From Meconema thalassinum (Eukaryota > Arthropoda > Insecta > Orthoptera > Tettigoniidae): a DNA stretch of 64,000 bases. A model generated the notes under the pieces. That model did no database searches and was not told the origin of the DNA. It saw only the letters and a program-made list of their open reading frames with translations. Positions 54,855 to 64,000 of this stretch are shown here, piece after piece (the first letter of the stretch is position 1; each line of letters opens with the position of its first letter). Location of the stretch: NCBI GenBank assembly GCA_946902985.2, contig OX336388.2:1215734609-1215798608 (forward strand). The letters run 5' to 3'. Both the position numbers and the translations under genes were made by a program.

Positions 54855-56076
54855 TCACAGGCTTAGTTTCACAGGCTTGCAAACAGTCCTTCCGAATCTC
54901 GTCTCCACCTGGCTCTTAGAACTCTTCCCTGCAATTTTGATTTCCTCCTGAGGCTGTTCCGTGACTTCCTCTCGAAGCCTCTTGCCGATGATCGAAGATT
55001 CACCCTGCTCACTAAGTTCCAGTACCAATGTGTAGATTCTCTGCACAGGTCTCAGTAGAAAACCACTTGAGGTATTTACTCGGACCAGCCTAGTTTCCCC
55101 ATTTGTTCCTTTCAGTAGTTCGACAACTCTAGTCAAAGGCCAGTCTAGACGTTTTGAGTTGTCATTTCCCACCAACACTATTTCACCAACAGAAATTTGT
55201 CTACAGGGATGTTTGTTGGCTAACAACTTCAATTGCCTCAAATACTCCAAACGAAATTTACTTCGGTCTTCTATTAGCTTTTGTCTGTAACGAAGTCTCT
55301 TATTCAGATCAGTGGATTGAATAAAGTCAAAATCTGGAACTCCTATCTGTTGAACTTCCTGCAGAAACATACTTGGAGTTAGTGGCGTCAAATCTGTGGG
55401 ATTATTGGATACGTATGTGAGGGGTCTAACATTGATAACAGCCTCACAGTCACACAAAATCGTTTGCATCTCCTCATAGTTCAGTGATGTTTGGCCAAGA
55501 ACACGGTGTAGTATATTTATAAGCCGCTGCCACCAACCACCCCACCATGATGCCGTTGGAGGGTTAAATTTCCATTTTTAATTCTCCTGACATTACTGTA
55601 CTGACTAAAGGCATTCCAGTCCAGCTTCTAACAGGCACTATCAGCACCTGAAAAATTGGTACCATTGTCGCTGTGTACTATAGATGGTCGACCTCTTCTG
55701 CTGGTGAATCTCCGAAAACTCTGAATAAAGCTGTCAGTAGAGAGTGAAGATACAAGCTCCAAATGCACTGCTTGATAGACTCCACAGGTGTACAAACACA
55801 CCCACGCCTTCTCCCTGCTGCCACTCTCTTTTTCAGATACAGCGGACCAGCAAAATCTACGCCAGTAACTTCAAATATCTTAGCATTTCGTACTCTATCT
55901 TCAGGAAGAGGTGTTGGATTTACTTCCGTATGTTTTGCTGTTTTCTTCTTACAATGAAGGCATTTATCCAGGACCGATCGAACTGTTCGTCTTCCACCAA
56001 GAATCCAAAATATCTCTCTAAGAATAGTCATCATCATCTGTGTGCCTGCATGACATGATTCTTTGTGCAGGTCCAT
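54855..56076 (-). pseudogene. BEL/Pao integrase with DUF5641-like C-terminus, broken
   Basis: The 56076-55678 frame has DLHKESCHAGTQ, the two zinc histidine/cysteine stretches (CLHCKKKTAKHTE) and VTGVDFAGPLYLK, containing the first catalytic aspartate of the integrase core. Sequence between 55678 and 55470 includes SDNGTNF-like text in broken frames. The 55469-54855 frame has LCDCEAVINVRPLTYVSN, RFRLEYLRQLKL-type text and GEIVLVGNDNSKRLDWPLTR, the DUF5641 tail of BEL integrases. Multiple shifts show decay. It lies immediately before the 3' LTR. Confidence 0.85.
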
Positions 56077-56134
56077 AATCAGGTGAAATACAACAGGATG
56101 CTCACAACTAAGGAGAACAGCTGGATGACAAAAG

Positions 56135-57922
56135 TCATTTAGATCCTTCCTGTGTGATTTTCGTCCTTAGGCGTAGAATTACATTACTGTCAGCAAATGG
56201 CTTCAAACCAGATAATTTTGAGCCATTTTCTCCCGAGAAGACTTGTCTCTGAACTAAATTCACCACTTTAAGCACTGCAGCGATTATTTCTTCGGTAGTC
56301 AAGTTACCATGGAATCTGTCTAGTTCTTTTATTCGACAGTTCTTCACAAAACGACATGTCCAACCAACTAAACGTACACTTTTCTTGAAAGTAGAAGCAT
56401 GGGCATAAAAGCAATCAGGTTCAACCGTAGCTGCGAGCATGGAAGAAACAATAAGTTTGTTTTTACCACTAGTTAACGTTTCGTCATCAAACTTAATATC
56501 TACGCAGGACCAAGAGTCTGGTGATTCTCGTAGCCAGTCAGGTCCCTCCCACCATCTTGATTCTCACAATTTCTTAGTAGTAGTGCCACAGGATGGGAGA
56601 TCTGCAGGATTCCTAGTGCCGGGAACATATCGCCATTCCTGTCCTTCAGTCAGTTTCCTGATTTCTTTCACTCTATTAGATACGAACACATCCCACTGGT
56701 CTTCTCTTTGAATCCAGGCTAAGACCGTTGTTGCGTCACTCCAAAAAATCGTCTTAACATCAGGGATGTTGTACGCATGTACAATATTAGAGTACATCCT
56801 AGAGCCAATTGTTGCAGCCAACAATTCCAGCCTCGGGATCGTCATTTTTTGTTGGACTTACTGATTGAAGAAACTCTTGCTTTAGCGAGAATAAGCTGGA
56901 CACGAACATGATTCGCTTGTTCCACACGTAAGTAGGCCACAGCAGCATAAGCAAGTTGGCTTGCATCACACAAAATATGAACCGTCCAGTTTTCTTGACA
57001 GTCTGTCCTAGAAATTTTGATTTCTCCTAAGTACAGCAATTCCCTCACCCAGGCTAAGAACTGAGATTTAATATCATCATGTACTTCCTGATCCCAACTT
57101 ATGCCTGATTCCCAGGTTTGCTGTAAAAGTAGTTTAGGAAGTAAAGTGACACTCCAAGCTATTCCAATAGGATTATTTTCTCCAGACAAAGGGTATTTAG
57201 ATTTTCTGTGTTATTTCTCAAAGTATCTTCAGATTTATCCCAAAGCATTCCTAAAACATTGACAGGTTTTCCGGGGGTTAAAAGGGGGTTGGTGTACTCC
57301 CACCCTTGAAGCTCGAAATTTCTCTCTCCCATGATAGGAGTTGCTTCATTAATGAACTGCTGCAACTGTTTAACATCATGTACACTGGTCAAACAGTTGT
57401 CAACATAAAAGCTACGGGATAGCAATTCTACCAAATCTTGAGAATATGATGATTTACCCTCCTTGCACTGACTAAGGACAGTCTCTATGTGGTACTTGAT
57501 CACTTCTCCTAGTAGATATGGGCTACATGACACTCCAAAAATCACTACACAATGCTGATAAATCTTTAAGCTTCCCTCTCGGTCAATCCACAAGAATCTC
57601 AAAAATGGTCGGTCCCCTTTAGAGAGACTGATCTGTAAGAATGCACGGCGGATGTCAGCCATCACTCCAATTTCTTTCAACCGGAAGTGAGCCAATACGA
57701 AAGGAAGTAGTTCAATAAGATTTGTCCCTTTTCAATGCAATTGTTGAGACTGGGAATCTTATTTTCACATGCCGACGCATCGAACACTGGGCGAATAGGT
57801 GTGGTACTGTTCTGCTTCACAACATGACGATGTGGTAAATAATGGCAAGGAGAACTCATTGTTTCAGCCATTACCTCCTCTATTACACCTTCTTGTAACC
57901 ACTCATCCAATCTGATAATCAT
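56135..57922 (-). pseudogene. BEL/Pao reverse transcriptase and RNase H, broken
   Basis: From 57922 down: IIRLDEWLQEGVIEEV and CHYLPHRHVVK (fingers), PIRPVFDASA, then MADIRRAFLQISLSKGDRPF with the first catalytic Asp. FLRFLWIDREGS follows, and the YxDD motif reads SFYVDNCL, with Asn in the last position, as is common in this clade. Next come the Pao A17/RNase H blocks: LLQQTWESGISWDQEV, TVHILCDASQLAYAAVAYL and [16 protein letters not shown], then [17 protein letters not shown] and the [14 protein letters not shown] block. Frames change near 57690, 57170 and 56845 and again near 56500. The order is exactly that of BEL/Pao pol. Confidence 0.9.
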
Positions 57923-58958
57923 GATGATAACCTTCAGACTGCAATCTTTTAATTGTAGAAAGAACTCTTTTCATAGCCACATTATAGTTGTTAGGAAGCG
58001 GAGGATGATTTTCTACCCAGGGCAGGCAGCACTCAAATCTGTCATCTTCATTTATCCTTACTGTATCCAAGAAATGTTGATGAACAGTCTCTTGCAATTG
58101 TAGCTTACCTTTCTTCTCAGCAGGGTCCAGTATGCCAAGTGTATCTAAAGTCCACAAATCTGTAATGGTTGCTTCCTTGGTCAGCATGCTTGACACAACA
58201 ATGGCTAGACTCTCATTACTGGGCAAGATACCTGGAACTTTCCCTGACAGTGTCCAACCAAATATTGTCTCCATCGCTACTAGTCCCGAACTAAGATGAA
58301 CTCTTTTGCCAGTCCAAAGCAGCTTAATCAGCTCCCACGAAAATTTCAATATCTGCTGACGAGCCAACATCACTTACTTCAATGTCATGCAAAACAAGTT
58401 CCTGTATCCAAGGGCCATCAATAACAGAAGAAATATGTCCGCAAATCTTCTGTTGACCAAGTACTTCAAAATGACAATGGTATGACTTGTCCAATTTAGA
58501 AAGGTGAAGTGTGAATACATCATGCTGGACCACTCCATTTGTTGTTCCTCCAAAAATGCATGCTGAATTAATTCCTGAGAGCGTGGAACATACCCCATTT
58601 CAGCAGCAGTACTAGCCAATATATATGAACGGTGGGACGCTGAGTCAATCAAAAGTCTCGCCTTACGTATTCGATCATTGTTGCCCTTCACATAGACTAC
58701 CAGCTTTTGCATCAGGACATTGCAATGATTTCCTACTGCTGCAAGGGCCTCGTCTTTACAAGCATTACCCGGTAACTTATTTAGGCTAACTGGTTGATGA
58801 ACTTCAGCCCTTTTCCTATGTCGCTCTGTCTGTATCTCTCCGCACATTAATGCAAAATGCCCCTTTTCACAGACGATACACTTGGGACGATTCCTACATT
58901 TCTTCGCAGGGTGACCAACTTTCAGACAGCAGAAACAGGCCCTACTTTTCTCTACCAC
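57903..58958 (-). pseudogene. BEL gag zinc knuckles and retropepsin region
   Basis: The 58958-58374 frame has two CCHC-like knuckles (CFCCLKVGHPAKKC, CIVCEKGHFALMC) and then KARLLIDSASHRSYI, the aspartic protease (DUF1758-type) where the usual D-S/T-G reads D-S-A. A shift leads to 58373-57903 (FGWTLSGKVPG, HHPPLPNNYNVA-like text), which links protease to RT in BEL/Pao. The frame breaks near 58960 and 58380. Confidence 0.85.
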
Positions 58959-58969
58959 TTGTTTTCTTT

Positions 58970-59889
58970 CTAGTAAAGGCGAGTCCTGAGCTTTAATACA
59001 ATCCTGAGGATTGTGACTAGAAGAGCAAAATATACATTTTTACTATCTTTAGAGGTGGTGAACAACCCTGTGGCAGTAGGGATTTCATTTGAGACAGATG
59101 TGGGTTGATTCCCTCCACCTTTTGCTTCATGCATTGTGTCTTTCCTTCTAGAATTATCTGCATCTCTAAGACCGAAACCTGACATTGCCATAGAAATTCT
59201 TTGTTCACTTTCGACCTCAGACCTTAAAAATTCCATGAGTTGTGTTAGCCGAGCCTTTCCCATGTCTCCACTGGGTGCAGTGGCCTCTCGTGCATGTGAA
59301 GCTAGAGATCTTTGCCATGCTCTTAAAAGTTCTTCTGGCAAACAAGATTCCATAAGCGGGAAAAGCATTGCTTCACACTTATCAGTGGTAACCTTTAAAG
59401 ATTCCAGAGCTCTTAAATAATTTTCAAGCCGATCATACAATGAGCATAAAGTCATAACAAAAGAAGGATTGCTAGCTTGCAGTACGAGCCTAAGTAATTC
59501 TCTAACATATACTTCAACTAGTACATTCTCTCTACCAAAACGGGACTTTAATGCTTCCACGGCCTTGGGGTAGTTTTCAGAAGTAGCAGGATAACTACTG
59601 ACTACTTCTCTGGCACGAGAACCTTCAGTAGTGGCTTGAAGAAGATACTGATACTTATCCGAGGGATATAAACTGTTATCTTCATCAATTTGACCAAACT
59701 GAGCCCAAAATTGTAGCCATTCTTTTGGATTACCACTGAATTTCGTAAGTTCGAGCAATGGAAGCTTATACTTTCGCTGAGCGAATGAAACAACACTTGA
59801 AGGACTTTTACTGATAACATTCTGCTGTTCTTTCTCTTTCAACAATATGTAATGGGTCGTATATATAGGTACATTCTGATGTGGTGCCA
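58970..59889 (-). pseudogene. BEL gag (DUF1759), main part
   Basis: LLELTKFSGNPKEWLQFWAQ, DKYQYLLQATTEGSRAREVV and EALKSRFGRENVLVEVYVRE are the DUF1759 gag signature of BEL/Pao elements. It forms the structural core of the particle. The N-terminal coding part lies beyond the insertion, at 61544 and below. The apparent ATG near 59890 is a by-product of that interruption. Confidence 0.88.
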
Positions 59890-59894
59890 AATGT

Positions 59895-61261
59895 AATGGT
59901 TCAATAAAACAAACAAGATAATAATAAACACACTGTGGTATGTACTTACCTTTGATAGTATAATATAATATGAGTTGGACGCCAGATCCCTATTTATTAT
60001 AGTGAATCGAAATTTAAGAATTAACCTCGGCTATCAACAATAGAGTGAGACCTACTTATCCCTGGTCATGGTGAGACAAAGTCATCTAACCAATCCAGTA
60101 TTTATTTAAGGAGTAATTGAATTGCCTCATAGTATAGACTAACTGTAAGAAAAGTTATAGACATGAAGTTAAAGAAATAATGTATTGACTCAAGAATAAA
60201 ATAGTAACAGTTACAACAATTGAATTTAAATTTACTCAATGCGGCTGGATAATTTTAAAAGAAAATAAACATTTAAATGATTTGAATTAAAAAAAGCTTG
60301 ACTGTAAATTGCAAATGGAGACGGAAGATATAATTGTTGATGCTTACTAACTTGTAGATTCGTCATGTAAAATGTCACGACAGATAACCTCGATGTTCCT
60401 TCTCATAAATCTCAAAATGTTGCAGTATGTCATTGGATATGGTTTAACATAACCACGTCCTTTGCGACTTGTAGATTGATTGTAAAACTGATCTATAAGT
60501 CAGTGCTGGCTGATATGTATCTCGGGTAGACATCACGCTGTATGGTTTGAAGTCGGAAGTCGAATATTGGCTCAGCTCATTATAGCTAAAACCCTCAGTT
60601 GACGCTCTCCTCTTACGGTCAGAACAATTGTTCACTAATGGCTTGTCGTTTCTTAATGACCCTGTAGTGGCGGGTTTTGTGTTTATATCCTCCTTGTCAC
60701 GTGGTAGCAAGCAGCCCCCACTATACCTAGCCAGCTACCCTCACCAAGAACTCTTGGCTCATTCGTCATCATGGGACTCCAGTTAAACCACAATTTGCAA
60801 TATGTTGACGCGTACCTGGGCTACAGTAGTAACGTATCTTGTTGCACCAGACATTGTAATATTATGTTCTATTCGTTCCAGAAGAATCCAGATGTTAGCC
60901 TCGTGATGATTAGTCATTGTGGGTTTCTTGCATCTTGTGACAACGACGGCTTGCTATGGTGAAATAACTACTGCGTCGTTCTGTATGTGACACATTGGGT
61001 TGGTCCTTATCGCCAAACTTGTTGCAATTTATATATATTTACGACATACAATATACTTCGTCTCCTTACAAAAATTATATTTACCTCTAATCTAATTGAA
61101 TACGATAATAAAACCTGACTGACTGTAATAATTTAAAGAAAACCGCTTACACAAACATGACATAAAAATCATCTCATCGATGTACTAATTAATAAGAATA
61201 ATGACATGATAATAGATGAATAACCCTATAAATCTAACAGCTATGGGATCGAATTGTTACA
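59895..61261. mobile_element. 1.37-kb insertion splitting the BEL gag, possible solo LTR
   Basis: AATGT lies at both edges (59890-59894 and 61262-61266); joining the flanks restores the expected gag reading. The insert ends, with the flanking bases, read TGTAATGGTTC and GAATTGTTACA, an LTR-like TG...CA inverted pair. No coding capacity is convincing (one 88-codon minus frame at 60444-60710). An LTR from another retroelement is the best guess. Confidence 0.6.
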
Positions 61262-61266
61262 AATGT

Positions 61267-61544
61267 AGCAACGTTAATCTGCAGATTGTTGAATTTACTT
61301 GAATAATCATCGATGGCACTAACCTCTTTTTCAAGGTTATCCTCATCTTTGTCCGCTTCCAGCATTAAGTCGAATATCTGGTTGTCCAACACTCGTAGGT
61401 CTTCCGCTTTTCCCGAAGTAAATTAAATTCTGCTTCAATAGCAACTGGATCAAGTTCTACACTTTCTAGGCCGTAGACGACCTTCTTTAAAATTCGCGTG
61501 TAAGCACGCCGGCGTACCACTCGAACTTTAATTAACTTATCCAT
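61267..61544 (-). pseudogene. BEL gag N-terminus
   Basis: ATG 61544 follows the primer-binding region by about 30 bp and reads MDKLIKVRVVRRRAYTRI, then YGLESVELDPVAIEAEFNLL, a typical short coiled BEL gag N-terminus. A one-base shift near 61385 separates it from DLMLEADKDEDNLEKEVSAI. It then reaches the insertion at 61261. Confidence 0.75.
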
Positions 61545-61587
61545 TGCTACTCTATATATAAATTTCGTCCTGTCACTGGTCGCCAAA

Positions 61588-61874
61588 TGTGGCAATACAC
61601 TAAACATGATAATAAATAATGATGATGATAATTGTTGTTTTAAGGGGCCTAACATCTAGGTTATCGGCCCCACTAAACAATTACTTCACGAGAAGACTCT
61701 TTCTAAGGAGTCATTGAACCACAATTTATTCACATACAAACATTACATTAACTTAAGCTTCAACCATGTTCCATGATTCCACTGGGTGTGTTCAAAAACA
61801 TAACGAACACTTCAATACCAACATACACATAGTCGATAAATGTCAGTTCGAGATATTCTAGTCTTTTTCTCACA
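61588..61874 (-). repeat. 5' LTR of BEL element, with a ~73-bp SINE-tail insertion
   Basis: Matches the 3' LTR except for about 61605-61677, where a block with GATGATGATAATTGTTGTTT and AAGGGGCCTAACATCTAGG is inserted between duplicated 'actaaac' words. The same tail occurs at 26648-26685. Confidence 0.88.
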
Positions 61875-61879
61875 GTATG

Positions 61880-64000
61880 TTTTACTTGTAACTTGCGTTG
61901 TGTTGGTCCCTTGTAGATATTTTCGCGTAAAGAGGAAACGTGTTGTTTGTATTTTTTGGGGAGTTATGTGTCCTGGGGTCTCGTTGTTTGATTTTCTGTT
62001 TTATGGTCATTTTAATCGTATTGTAATTATTTTCCTGTGTGTATTTACGTATTGCTTAGCTAGATAATTGAATTGCTGGGAAGATCCGTGCTCCTTCATG
62101 TTATGTCATGTATTGTTTGTGTTGTCGTTGCGGGGCCACGAGGAGATCGCCGTGAGTCGTTTTGTTTCTTGGAATTAGTGTTGTGTTGTGTTTTTGGGGT
62201 AACTTGTAAGGAGTCCGTATCCTTCTTGCCATTCACTTATAAGCTTTTTTTTCTTATTATTATTGCGGGAGGGTAGATTTTATCAGTAAATGGGTCTTGA
62301 CAGGAAATCGGGGTTTCTTGTAAAGGTTCCTTTGTGTTCTTTTTGCGCTTCCAGTCATGAAACTATACGTGACTTCTCTACGTTATTAAATGAGGCGTAT
62401 GATCAGTCTTTCATTGGATGTTATGTTGTGTGGATTTCATGTATTCCGGAAACTGGACTCCATACGCATTTAATCCCTTGTTAGATGATCGAACCTCGTG
62501 CGTTCGCCCGTAAAGAAGATTTACTCTAAGAATTTTTGACATTATTTTATTTGTGGTATCGATAATGGTTAGTCTTTCGTTATCTTTTCCTCCTGTAATT
62601 GTGTTATGATGAGCTGTTCTAGATTTTATTTTAAGGGGTCGATATGTCACGTCTTATTATGTTGATGTTTGATGTCCTTAGTCTTGTTTTGCGTTAGATT
62701 TTTCTTCGTGGTTATGTTTGCTTGGTGGTGACATATCTTGTATTAAGGTCGGTTTTTGGGTTAGATAATTCGTATTGGGAGATCATTTCAAGAGTTATAT
62801 AAAGTATTTCGTCTGGCTACTACTTGCTGGTAAACCAGAGGTGGGGCGAGCGTGCTATCGAATTATTAGTAATTTCTTGTTTTTTAATCTGCCCCTTGAT
62901 ATTTTTATCGTCGAGCGATGTCCTGTCTATACTTATCTTCGTTAGGGCATATCTTCTCTTCCTACTTGTTCATTTCTTTTAGATTTTTATTTGTGTGTAT
63001 ACATTGTTTTCGAACCTCGTTTGATATTGTATTTTATACCTTCCCCTTGTTATCATCTCCATACTTCATTTCATGCGTCTCTCATTCCCTATTTTGATAT
63101 TCTTGTTTATGTTTGCTCTTTATATTAAATGTATCTTTTGGTTTTCGACCTTTTACATGAAACGTGTTTTTATTTCATAGTTAATCTCCATCTAGTTCAT
63201 AATGTGAGGACACAGTTTTAGGGTCCACGTGTCCCTCTGAGTGGCAGTCCCCATCCTGCGCACATGTGGGAGCTTTCCTACGTTCTCCGATATTGGATTC
63301 GAGGCTCTGAACCCCCCCCCCCCCCCCCTTCGTCTCTATACCGTCTGTGTGCGTAGTAGATGGTGGTATTTCCGTTACACCCGGCACCACAATATTCAAT
63401 TGTTTTCATAATCCCAAGATGGCAGCTGTGCGAAATTTTAAAATTGAGTTTTTATTTTTATCACTTGTGTCCTAATCATGCGATCGAAGTGAACGTTTGC
63501 ATAATGAACCGACGCAATAATCTTCATCTAATGTTACATAACTGTATGGCCTACATACAGAACAATCCAAAATGGGGATCATTTTCCCTTAATAGAGAAG
63601 ACGAATGGGATATATGAAAATAGGCTATATAGTTCTTCACGTAACTACTTCTTATTTGAGTGTTCAGTTCGTAGACTGAATTAATGCAGCCAACGACACC
63701 CTTCTTCTGTTCTGATTGTGGGAACTGTACGTAACTAGTGTCTCACATCGAGGCAATCCCTTTGAAATATTCAAACCTTGGCCATCCCTTAGAGTCCATG
63801 TCCTCCAATCGTTCTTCCATAACTAAACTAGCCACTCCTGGGTGCCTTAGCATGTGCCATGACAACCTATACCTCAAGTTCGTTTAAATTGACTAAATAT
63901 ATCTCTCCTCCCTAACTCGATTTTACGCTACTTCGTTTGTTATTTATTCTATCCATGACTAGTATCACAACATTTCAAGTACTTGTAGTCTCCGCTTTGC
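61880..64000. other. T-rich non-coding DNA, no gene recognised
   Basis: Short open frames here have no recognisable motif. A poly-C run of about 18-19 lies at 63310-63328. 63395-63570 is a second copy of the dispersed repeat at 27795-27970 (about 85% alike by eye). Nothing else stands out. Confidence 0.5.

Larger units (their letters stand above)
54589..61874 (-). mobile_element. BEL/Pao LTR retrotransposon, complete ends, decayed
   Basis: LTRs lie at 54589-54801 and 61588-61874 and begin and end TGTGAGAA...TTCTCACA, with the other end altered to TGTGGCAA in the 5' LTR. They are flanked by the 5-bp duplication GTATG (54584-54588, 61875-61879). Next to the 5' LTR the minus strand reads TTTGGCGACCAGTGAC, the classic BEL primer-binding region. 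A purine tract (AGGTGGGAGAA) abuts the 3' LTR. Gag, protease, RT/RNase H and integrase follow in BEL/Pao order. A later 1,367-bp insertion splits gag and a small SINE-tail insertion sits in the 5' LTR. Confidence 0.93.

Noticed and set aside
62290..62650. Short frames around 62290-62650 on both strands as a gene fragment
   Set aside because: No recognisable motif and no neighbouring support; left as unassigned DNA.

Overview
The window looks like AT-rich, repeat-dense nuclear DNA of an insect. The evidence is (TTAGG)n-like repeats, tRNA-derived SINEs, BEL/Pao and Ty3/gypsy retrotransposons, a hAT transposon and a non-LTR element. I recall the SINE tails from orthopteran sequences, but that is memory and not a search result. 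I see no ordinary single-copy host gene; almost everything is nested mobile DNA, much of it broken.

Region 1 (1 to about 21,327) is a decayed Polinton/Maverick (adintovirus-like endogenous virus), here called Polinton A. Its left end lies outside the window. Between terminal inverted repeats it carries, in order: chromodomain integrase (-), a DUF8207-like acidic protein (-), packaging ATPase (-), then on the plus strand a fibre-like protein, a pX-like core protein, an adenain-type protease, penton, a small ORF, the double-jelly-roll major capsid protein, a single-BIR protein, an exonuclease-like protein, a Cys-containing unknown and a parvovirus-type phospholipase A2 domain. Protein-primed DNA polymerase B follows on the minus strand, with a TATA box and putative leader exons. 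Most genes carry stops or frameshifts. A 2.0-kb foldback sits in the left TIR. A 5'-truncated LINE, itself hit by a SINE, sits in a ~430-bp satellite-like array forming the right TIR.

Region 2 (about 21,334-28,189) is non-coding dispersed repeats and SINE pieces.

Region 3 (28,190-53,626) is a Ty3/gypsy-like LTR element in minus orientation (1.5-kb LTRs, 4-bp target duplication GTAC) that has lost most of pol. Nested in it at 29,777-48,357, flanked by a 6-bp duplication TATACA, is Polinton B: a giant, almost perfectly palindromic Polinton derivative. Its arms are about 7.15 kb after removing later insertions, and its loop is 66 bp. Each arm carries a Polinton-type TIR, conserved leader exons, a two-BIR plus RING inhibitor-of-apoptosis gene, a small unknown gene and a FLYWCH-acidic protein related to the DUF8207-like gene of Polinton A. 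The centre holds mirror-image minisatellites, TTAGG-like arrays and tRNA-like sequences. Integrase, polymerase and capsid genes are absent, so it would depend on a helper. A hAT element entered the left arm; a palindromic foldback and a SINE entered the right arm.

Region 4 (53,627-64,000) holds a SINE, then a complete but decayed BEL/Pao element (54,589-61,874, 213-bp LTR, 5-bp duplication GTATG) whose gag is split by a 1.37-kb insertion, then featureless AT/T-rich DNA.

The most interesting content is the palindromic Polinton B with anti-apoptotic cargo in duplicate, and the accessory set of Polinton A (BIR protein, phospholipase, exonuclease-like protein).
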